The position numbers and the translations under genes are program-made. Under the pieces are notes generated by a model. It did no database searches. It worked only from the letters and a program-made list of their open reading frames with translations, and was not told the DNA's origin. Shown here in pieces: positions 55,455-64,000 of a stretch of DNA of 64,000 bases. The DNA comes from Lantana camara (Eukaryota; Streptophyta; Magnoliopsida; Lamiales; Verbenaceae). The number at the start of each line of letters is the position of its first letter. The stretch's first letter is position 1. The stretch spans positions 79,076,501 through 79,140,500 of the forward strand of contig CM074862.1 in NCBI GenBank assembly GCA_037501455.1, read 5' to 3'.

Positions 55455-57035
55455 CAAACCATGGTCTTCTCCCGTTTTCCGACGATCCACTTTGAATCAT
55501 TTCAGACTACAGTAATTCGTATGATGAATCCGATTAAAGGTATGGAGATCTGAAAGTTGACCTCAGACCGGTTTCTATTTGTGTTCAATCATAAAGTGGA
55601 TCTACAGAGGGTATATAAAGACAGTTCTCCATAGAAATTTGAAAATACCCAATTATTTTGTGATCGTTCTCGGGGGAAGAAGATCCTCTAAATGTGAACC
55701 TGGATTACTATGATTTCTTTGTCTGGATTAGGGGAATTTCAACGAAGCGCCATACAAAAGATCTCGCAGAACTACTGGGGAATAGAATTAGAATTTTTAA
55801 ACAATGGGACTCAGATAGGAAGAATCTGATTAACGATGGCTCTACGCGAATAAGGGTTGGAGTTTTGATGACAAAACCACTCAGTCGTTAATCTTCAGTT
55901 GAAATTACTATCGGGCAAAGAAATCACTCCATCGTTGTCTTATGAATGTCTAACATGTGGAATCGATGATCATGTGGATAAATTCTGCTTGCTAAGATAT
56001 GAGGATGAGTTTGTTGATTCGGACTCTGAATTCCCCTTCGGCCCTTGGTTGAGAGAGTTACCTTCTAGTGAAGGGAATATCCTCATCAGTCACGACAACC
56101 TTCTTTTCACTATCCAGTCGATCACGACCTCCTTAACCGGCACACCCACCTGAGTTCGGGCATCCGTTACTGAGAACTCAACTCGGAGAATGATAGTAGC
56201 ATTCACTCCCTACCTCTGACTCAAGAATGGCGACACAAACTTCTCACCCCATAAACAATCAAATGCCTCCCATACCCCTCTCCTTGAATACCTCTGCCTA
56301 AACAACCCTATTCCAGAATGAGATCATCCAAGCCGAGGTTAACCACTCCCTGCACACGTTAATATCACTACCCCACGTATCCCCTCAGAACATTCGGATT
56401 TCTAGCATCTACTCCCCTCACTCATCACTGGATACACCCACATATAACGCAACCCCCCAACTCTATTACCGACTAGAGACTGATTGTCTTAACCCTTCCA
56501 GACAGCGCCAAACAATGGTCAAAATTGAGCCATCAAAGCCTCTGACTTAGTTTTATATACCTCTCCCTACTCATTTTACAATATGTCGACAAACTCCTTT
56601 CAATCCCAAGACCTAAACCCATTTCCCCTATTAATGAATTTCAGCTGATCAGTGTCTCCTTAGCCCTTAACATCTCAGAAAACTCTCCCAATATCACTTC
56701 TAAGATCTATAAATTCAAGAAAAAAACTAAGCACCAAGCCAACTACCAATAAGACTTCCATCTCTGCCCCTCCCATCCAAAAATCCAAACCTCTACCTCT
56801 CTCCCACAACCAGTGTCTCTCGGACATCACTAATATAACGACAGAGGTTTCTCGGCAACCCCGCCTAGATCAATAAGTTGCTTAAGTTGAAAATGCCAGG
56901 GTCTGGGGGGCCCTGGCGAGTTCACAACCTAAAAGCCCTGATTCGGGCACATAAACACTCAATCATCTTCCTTACCGAAACGAGATGGAAGAAGGCCAGA
57001 TTTGAGAACCTCAAGTTAGCTTTAGACATGCATTG
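55455..57035 (+). pseudogene. LINE-a, truncated L1-type element (ORF1 and start of ORF2)
   Basis: ORF1 pieces have the DUF4283-type fold seen in plant LINE ORF1 (FLFVFNHKVDLQ near 55570, NLDYYDFFVWIRGI at 55694) and a zinc knuckle CLTCGIDDHVDKFC at about 55950. A degenerate Pro/Ser-rich stretch follows. At 56893-57030 ORF2 starts with an endonuclease N-terminus (GPWRVHNLKALI, IIFLTETRWKK) and then stops abruptly. It is related to LINE-b but not identical, and has many stops. Loss of the 3' part is not what target-primed insertion gives, so a later deletion is likely. Confidence 0.75.
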
Positions 57036-57535
57036 AATTAATGTGTAGAACTAACATCCTCCTTGTTTTGATCGTGATCCAGGTGGATGTGGATTCAGTA
57101 CTGCTTGAACAACGTTCGATATTGGCAATTGAACATTTCAACAAAGACCCAGAAAAGCAAGTTCTTGAAATCCCCTTTGATTTTGGAGTAAAAATTGCAA
57201 GCTTAACGGACTTCTTATTTGAAATTTTTTTATTTTTCGCTGCTTTACTCACGTATTTTCAACATAATGTCCCGTCTCGAAATATTTTAGTCCAAACACA
57301 GTTTGGTTCAACCAAACCGATTATAATGATAAGTGTATTGAACTTTTTATTTAATTTGTAACTTTTCCTAAAATTTGAAAAATTACATAATAAGTGTGAA
57401 ACACTAGTTCTTGTCACATTGATTTGACCGAGGTTGGGTCTACAATTAATTGTGTGTCTTAGTTCATTCGCTCATAAAAAATAAAATAAAAATAAGGGAT
57501 AAATATTCTGAACATCCTGTACTATCGCGGTTTTT
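57036..57535. other. Spacer between the two LINEs
   Basis: No coding similarity. Contains a 17-base palindrome, GTTTGGTTCAACCAAAC, at 57301-57317, similar to arm sequence of the foldback MITE at 49118-49290, perhaps a relic of the same family. Confidence 0.45.
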
Positions 57536-57663
57536 GGACTTTGCATTCTCCCTTCACTATATCGTTGCCCCGAAAATAGCCCGACTTAGTCGGAGAAACA
57601 TCGGAACAAGAGATCTCTCGCCTGACTAAGGCTCGTACTCTTTCGGCAAAGGAATCCGTAAGT

Positions 57664-58290
57664 TTGGATATCCCAGAATCTACATGGGGCTCATCTAAGC
57701 GTAATCAGCACCTCACTTTAGTTGGTAGGGTTTTCAATCACCGTACTGTTCATTTTAATTCTTTCCGAACAACTATGATTCTTGCTATGAATCCGGTTAA
57801 GAAAATGGAGATATCAAAACTGGGGCAGGATTATTATCTCTTTTTGTTCAACCATAAGCTGGACTTACAAAAGGTGTTGGAAAGCTCTCCTTGGTGTTTC
57901 AACAAATATCCTATTATTCTAAGGACAGTTGAGGATGGAGAGGATCCATCCAAAGTTAATTTGGATAGATGTGATTATATGGTTCATATTCGTGGACTTC
58001 CCCCGGATCGTAGAACGGACACTATTGTTGAGTTCCTTGGGAATAGGATCGGGACTTACAAACCCTGTGAAGGTGGAGGTAAGACCTGCATGGGTGAGGA
58101 AACTTTGAAGATGAGGATTGGTATTCTGATGATAGGGCCGTTGCTTTGATGTATCTCTGTAAAACTGCCATCGGGGCAAGAACTTTCTTTATCTTTAACC
58201 TATGAGCGGCAGGCGAACTTCTGTTACTTGTGTGGTTTATGTGATCACCTGGACAAATATTGCTTGCCCGGGGAATGAAGATGATTTCAT
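57664..58290 (+). pseudogene. LINE-b ORF1 protein
   Basis: Open for 161 codons with the DUF4283-type fold: YYLFLFNHKLDLQKVL, SPWCFNKYPIIL, CDYMVHIRGLPPD and FLGNRIGTY. After a stop at 58147 a zinc knuckle CYLCGLCDHLDKYC follows at about 58222-58263. The protein would bind the LINE RNA. The downstream linker (58290-59130) is Pro/Ser-rich and broken. Confidence 0.75.
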
Positions 58291-59129
58291 TGACCCGTGT
58301 CTAGATTATCCTATCGTCAGTGGTTGCGTGAGACGGCTAAAAGAGGTTTGCATCTTGATAGGGGTTTCTTGACTCGAGATGAATTTCGATGCCAGGATGT
58401 TCAGAATAACAACCCTTAGCATCAGTATAAGTATGCTCCTATGAGAATTCGGATATTCAGAATGATAGTCTCCCCAACACTCAGTCAGCCGTCTTGCATT
58501 ATGCCCCATTCCGTAGCTCCACTGGACAACCTTCAGCCTTTCCTCCGCATCAGAGACAATTTGCTTACCCCCTTCAGATTATCCCTCACTTTAGTACCAC
58601 CTTAGGAATCCAAGAACATGCCTCATACAATGTAAAACATAACCTCTCAAACAGTTTCCCCCTTCCTAACCTACAAACCTTCCATACTCATCTCCATATA
58701 TCATGCTCCAACAGCCCCACCGACATGATCCCCAAACCCAGCTCCACCGTGGACAACACTCCCGCTTAGAAGATGGGAACTCTATCCTATCCAAACAACG
58801 ACTCAAACTCTCACACCCGAATACATCCCTCCCGCCAGACTCCCAAAAACCCACGCTATCTCCTATGCTAAGAACTCTCTTCAATCCGACTCCTCTCCTT
58901 CCCTCCTCGATAAAAAACTCATCAATATCCCACTTACACTCGGCATACACAATACCCCCTCATCAGGCCCTTCCAAGGTTAGAAAATTTCGTAGGAAGCA
59001 ACCCAACCAAAACATCTCTCCTGCTCCCTTGACTTACTTGCAGCTTAAGAACGCGATGCCCCCTTTCTCCGTTGCAGAGGAACTTGTCTTCATGATATCT
59101 CCAATTTAAATGTGGAGGCTGCTAGGCAG

Positions 59130-62100
59130 CCCAACCTATCACAATAAGTTACCTCAGCTAGAACTGTCAGGGGTTGGGGGGTCCTTAGCGAGTTCACAAT
59201 CTTCGGTCCCTTATTAAGGACCATAACCCCCAGATTATCTTTCTTTCAGAAACCCGCAGTAAGAAGCTGAAAATTGAGAGGTTAAAGGTGATGTTGAATA
59301 TGCATGGTAAGAATTATCGACTCAGTTTGCAAGGGTGGTGGACTTACGTTGCTTTGGCGCAGGGACGTGGAGATCACTTTACAAAGCTTCTCTTCTTATC
59401 ATATTGATGTTATGGTTAAGGATCTTGGGTGTAAGGAGACTTGGAGGTTTATGGGTTTCTGTGGGGCCCTGATAGTTTAGAATAAACCGGCGGCCTGGGC
59501 TATTCTACACCGTCCCAAGAAACAGTCTAATCGATCGTAGCTTGTTAGTGGTGATTTCAATGACATTGCTCATAACGACGAAAAACAAGGAGAAAATATT
59601 CGCGCTTTCATCTGCATGAATGCCTTTAATGATGCTCTCTCGGATGTCGGACTTCATGACTTGGGTTTTTCGGGATATCCGTATACTTGGAGACGTAACA
59701 GAGCCTCGTCGGATATGATTAGGGCTAGGCTCGACCGTTCGGTTGCCACAGACAATTGGCAACGTCTTTTTCCAGGTTATAGAGTTATTCATCTTTCATT
59801 GTCATATTCGGATCATACCCCAATTCTTACGGTTCTTAAACATGTGCAGAACAAGTTTCATAAATGGAAGAGACCCTTCCGATTTGAAGAAATGTAGGCA
59901 AAGGTTGAGGACTGTAAAACTATTATTGATAATACATGGCATGGAAACATAGTTTCTTCTCCCGCGGAATCAGTTCTGATGAGTATTGAAAAATACAGAT
60001 TAAGATTGATTAACTGGCGAAAAACTAATTGGGATGACATCCAACAGCGGATAAAACTGCTTGAGAGGGAACCACTGGAGCTGCAACCTGGTAATAAAAA
60101 AATAAGGAAGTGCCTATTTGTGAGGAATTAAGTGCATTGCTTAGTCAGGAGGAATTAAAACGGAAGTAGAGGGCCAAAGAACACTGATTGAGGAAAGAGG
60201 ATAAGAATACGAAATTTTTCCATAATAAGGCTAACCATTGAGAAAGGGCTAATCACATAGAAGGATTATAGGATGAAATTGATTGCCTTTGTAATTCGAA
60301 AGAGGGAATCCAGAAGATTATTGAATTATATTTTGGCGAGCTTTTTTCTTCGAACCACATTGATCCCATTGAGCTCAAAGATGTTCTCCGGGTTGTACCA
60401 CATGGGATGGATGAGGATATATCCCAGCGGCTGCTCCTTCCATATACTTCCGAGAGGTAACCCGAGCTCTCAAACATATGTATCCCCTTAAAGCCCCTGG
60501 CCCTGACGGCCTCCCCCTTTATTTCTTTCAATGTTATTGGAACATTGTTGGTAGAGATGTCATTGCTTGTGTGTTAGATTTCCTGAATAATGGTTGGTTT
60601 GATAATAAATTGAACTTCACTCATATAGTCCTTATACCTAAATGCAAATCCCCAGAATTTATTACCCAATTTTGCCCCATTAGTCTTTGTAATGTGATTT
60701 ATAAAATAGCCTCGAAAGCACTTGCTAATCGTTTGAAACCTTTCTTGGATCATATCATCTCCCCGAGTCAGTCAGCTTTATCTCAAATCACCTGATTAAT
60801 GATAATATCTTAGTTGCCTTTGAAATAAATCACTTCGTCAAAACTAAGCATGTAGGGAAAAAGGGTTTCTTCAATTTGAAGCTTGATATGAGCAAAACGT
60901 ATGATCGCATTGAATGACGTTTCTTTCATGGGGTTCTGGTAAGGTTACGTTTTCCCTATATTTTCATTGAGAGGGTTATGACATGCGTTACTTCTGTTGC
61001 ATTCCCGTTTCTTTTGGATGGATGTTAATTGTGTTATATGGTCCCGGAAAAAGGTCTCCGTTAGGGAGACCCTCTCTTCCCTTATCTCTTTCTCTTTTGT
61101 ACCGAGGTCCTTTGATGTCTTTTACAGGAACAAGAACGGATAGGGAACCTTGTTCCAATAACAATGAAAGAAATAAGGGAACCTTTGAGGTCTTTTAGAG
61201 GGGCTCCCTCGGTTTTCCATCTTCTTTTTGCGGACGATACTATGATTTATGGGTTGGTTTCAGAGGCAGTTTTGGCGGGGGGTAAAGAATGTCCTTGAGG
61301 TGTATGAAAGAGTCTTGGGTAAAACGATGAATGGTCAGAAATCTTCTATTGTTTTTAGCAAAAATATCCATTTGGAACGTCAAGAGGAGTTCGCGAGCCA
61401 CTTAGGTGTTAGGCGTATAGAACAGTTGGACTTATAATTGGGTTTACCTTCTGTATTTGGACGAACGAAGGGTGGTGTGTTTACGGGCTTGGTGGACAGA
61501 GTTTGTAGGAAAATGTAAGCGTATTCGGAGAAGTTTTGTCAGCGGCGGGGAAAGAGGTGCTTATGAAGGCAGTACTGCAAGCTATTCCGTTGTATACTAT
61601 GAACTATTTTCTGTTTTTGAATAATATCATCCAAAATCTGGAATCGTCTATTAGGCAATTTTGGTGGAATAATTGAACTACGAAGAAGATATACTGTGTA
61701 GCTTGGGATCGGCTTTGCAAAGGGAAAACAAATGGGGAATTGGGCTTTATGGATCTTAAACTATTTAACTTGTCTATGCTCGCGAAACAATTATGGCGAA
61801 TTGTAAAGAGGCCGGAAAGCTTGTTGAGTAAAAATTATAAGGCTAGGTACTTTCCCCATTCGGACATCTGGGAGGCAAGATTGGGACGTTCGCCTTCGTT
61901 GACATGGAGAAGTTTGCACCAAGCGTAGCTTCTAGCAGCAAGTATAAGATGGCGTATCGGGGATGGAAGAAATGTGAACGTTTGAAGGGATCGTTAGCTG
62001 CTGGTGGATCTTTTTCAACCAAAATATAGAGAAGATGCTTCAGTTAAGCCAGAATGGGTCTCGAAACTTATGCATCTGGGATTAACCCATTGGCATATGG

Positions 62101-63147
62101 AACGGGTTCGGAACTCCTTCACCCCGGAAGATGCTCGCATTATTCGAGCCTGCCTCTAGGGGAAGTGAAAAGGGAGGACTCCCTTATTTGGCATTATGCA
62201 GGTGACGGACGCTTCTTGGTGCGAAGTGCTTATTATTTAGCTAGAAAGTTAGCAACAATGGACTATGGTTCCTCAGCAAATTATGATAATCACTAAGTAT
62301 GGAAGATGATCTGGAGCTTAAAAGCAACACCAAAAGTCAAGATGTTTTCATGGTGTGCTTGTAATGATATACTCCCACAAATGTCAATCTCTGAAGACGC
62401 CACTGTAATGTTGATGTGGGGTGTGTTCATTGTGGAGAATTGGATGAGAATATTGGACACGCACTGGTGTTATATCCCTTAACCCGACAAACCTGCGCCT
62501 TATCTAACATTCCTTGGAACCTGTTTTATCCGCTTGCAGACAACATACTAGAAGGGTTATGCAAGGCCTTAAGTATGCTCTCTGAGGTTGATGGAGTAAG
62601 AATAGTGAAATTTTATGGTTTAACAGAAATATCCGTAGTGCATACGGCACGTATAAACAGCTACATGAGGTGGTGGCCATGGTGGACACCTTCCTTTGTC
62701 CACCGTGGTCAGTGGAAACTGAAGTGGATGGTATGTCGTAGGGATGGGCGATTTCAAGATGGGAATGACCTAATCCATGTTGGATTAAAGTAAGTTTTGA
62801 CGGTGCCATGTTCAAGGAGGAGAATGCTATCGAAATAGGGGTGGTGGCCCGAGACTCTGACGGCCAGTGTGTGGGTTGGGAAACGGATAGAAAGTTGTTT
62901 TCGTCTGATCCAAAGATGGCCGAAGCTTCTTTCGGCTTTGAAACTTGCTCATGATTTTGGTTGGACACGTGTTATCTGTGAAGGTGACAACTTGAATGTT
63001 ATTTCACAAATGAAGAGTAAAGAAGATGATCTCTCACCATTAGGAAATGTTTTCTCTAATATCCATGCTTTGTCTTCTAGTTTTAATAGTTGTCGATTCT
63101 CTTGTGTTAGACATGGTGCAAATGTTGTCACCCATTTAAGCTCGTAA
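59130..63147 (+). pseudogene. LINE-b ORF2 (endonuclease, RT, RNase H)
   Basis: Endonuclease: GVLSEFTIFGP-like start at about 59170 and its end at 59616-59897 with LSDVGLHDLGFSGYPYTW and RARLDRSVAT..SDHTPIL. RT: KAPGPDGLPLYFFQ (60487), PISLCNVIYKIASKALANRLKP (about 60685), LKLDMSK.YDR (60877) and the active site FADDTMIYG (61227-61253). Then GFMDLKLFNLSMLAKQLWR (61740), a zf-RVT-type domain near 62290-62480, and RNase H with VSFDGAMFKEENAI (62790) and ICEGDNLNVISQM (62970). More than ten stops or frameshifts are present. Confidence 0.8.
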
Positions 63148-63270
63148 TGCGGACTCGTTCTATGTTGGTTCTTCTGATATTCCTTTGTACACTTGGGATA
63201 GCGTTTTAGCTGATTTGAATTAATTTGGCCCTCTGGGGCTTCTTTCCTTCAAAATATATATATATATATC

Positions 63271-63636
63271 TCCAAGTTATCCTCGTGTATGTTGATGCGG
63301 ATAGCCTCAATAATTTTTTTAAATGTTCCTCTGTCTTTAAATAGTCATTTATAAAATGTGGTGAAAATAATTTGGAATGAAGTTATCTTGAGAATATCTC
63401 AATGAAATTTTAGATTTGATATTTATAATCTTTGAAAATCCCACTTAATTCTCATTATTTGTTACCCACAAATATTTGAATTCAAAAATTAAATACAAAA
63501 GCAAATTTGTTTTACAATATATAAAACGAATTTATCTTGAGAAATTCTCAATGAAAATTTATTACTAACAAATATTTGAATTCAAAATTCAAGTACAAAA
63601 GCAAAATTTCAAATTATAAGTTCATGTAAACAATTT
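63271..63636. repeat. AT-rich DNA with a direct repeat
   Basis: Two copies of ATCTTGAGAA..TCTCAATGAAA..ACAAATATTTGAATTCAAAA..TACAAAAGCAAA lie at about 63387-63504 and 63533-63607; the first has about 40 extra bases. No genes. Confidence 0.7.
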
Positions 63637-64000
63637 TCTTTTTTTTTTTGTTAACGAAATCGGTCCACGACTGTGGGGAGATAACGAGGCCTCCTCTCAT
63701 ATATAGCCACCAAAACAAAAGGAGCAAAGCACCAATCCAAGCATCATACAAGGAGAACATACAAAAATGACCATGAAAAAGCTTAGAGATAACCCACCTA
63801 TGGCCAATCTTAAAAAAGAGACAAAATCCCATTCGAGGACAAAGCATACCCCACCACAGCTACGACAACCAAGCTAGCAGCTAAGCCCTAGGTCACGACA
63901 ATCGAGTTAACCACCAGATACCTAACAAGATTTAGACTTGCATCGATCAATGGCTTATTCTCGATTCGGAATGATGAGGGGTACTTGCTACTTCAAACAT
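63637..64000 (-). mobile_element. 3' end of a poly(A) retroposon, probably a LINE
   Basis: A run of T at 63637-63649 is, on the minus strand, a poly(A) tail following TGGACCGATTTCGTTAAC. The sequence behind it is less AT-rich than the surroundings and has no strong coding match apart from a 77-codon frame. Its 3' end differs from that of LINE-b. It extends past the right edge. Confidence 0.5.

Larger units (their letters stand above)
57536..63270 (+). mobile_element. LINE-b, nearly full-length L1-type LINE
   Basis: A 5' leader (about 57536-57663), ORF1, a Pro/Ser-rich linker, then ORF2 with endonuclease, RT, a zf-RVT-type domain and RNase H, and a short 3' end before an AAAATATATATA tail at about 63254. 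The order is that of plant L1-type elements. No target duplication could be picked out. Numerous stops and frameshifts show it is dead. Confidence 0.8.

Noticed and set aside
57041..57361. Open frame of 106 codons between the LINEs
   Set aside because: AT-rich with no recognisable motif and an equally open opposite frame.

Overview
The window is plant nuclear DNA, most likely from a large, repeat-rich eudicot genome. It consists almost entirely of nested transposable elements: Ty3/Gypsy elements of the Tat, Athila and Tekay/Del-like kinds, Ty1/Copia, L1-type LINEs, Helitron termini, and Mutator-like and hAT-like DNA elements. Spaces between elements are very AT-rich. I found no intact host gene, no functional tRNA or rRNA gene and no CRISPR array. 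The species cannot be named from the sequence.

Layout. Positions 1-2740 are the 5' leader and 5' LTR of Copia-1 (minus strand), which runs off the left edge. It interrupts the integrase of Tat-L (plus strand, 2741 to about 10966). After its integrase end, Tat-L carries a convergent antisense gene with its own TATA box. A Tekay-like solo LTR (4972-7907, duplication ACGGC) sits in that gene. Athila-L (about 10967-16421) has lost its 5' half but keeps an ORF1 gene, a polypurine tract and a 3' LTR.

Positions 16422-44467 are a second Tat element, Tat-R (minus strand), split by a series of insertions. From its 5' LTR (43631-44467) leftwards it reads: gag (43547-41567), Athila-R (35294-41566), protease (35288-34394), Copia-2 (28995-34393, duplication CCACC), RT and double RNase H (28989-26640), a solo LTR (21254-26639, duplication GGACA) that itself holds another solo LTR (21933-24794, duplication GGTTT), then integrase (21253-20249), a Copia-3 LTR (18065-20223), and the Tat-R antisense gene (16422-17890, plus strand). 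The 3' LTR of Tat-R is missing.

Positions 44468-51689 are AT-rich intergenic DNA with two Helitron 3' ends, one delimited Helitron (46699-48971) containing a Mutator-like foldback element with a 9-bp duplication, a small foldback MITE, and a solo LTR of the Tat-R family (50042-50780). Positions 51690-55215 look like a decayed hAT-type element with a tRNA-like segment and a 436-bp tandem duplication. Positions 55455-63270 hold two related L1-type LINEs, one truncated and one nearly full length but full of stops. The right edge is the poly(A) end of another retroposon on the minus strand.

Function. Nearly every reading frame is decayed. The exception is the Athila-R gag-pol frame, open for about 4.5 kb but broken inside integrase. 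The most interesting signals are regulatory and structural: arrays of GACAC/GTGTC palindromes just upstream of TATA boxes in several unrelated LTRs and upstream of the Athila ORF1 leader; G-box clusters in the Copia LTRs; antisense genes in two different Tat elements; and short copied segments at or near breakpoints.
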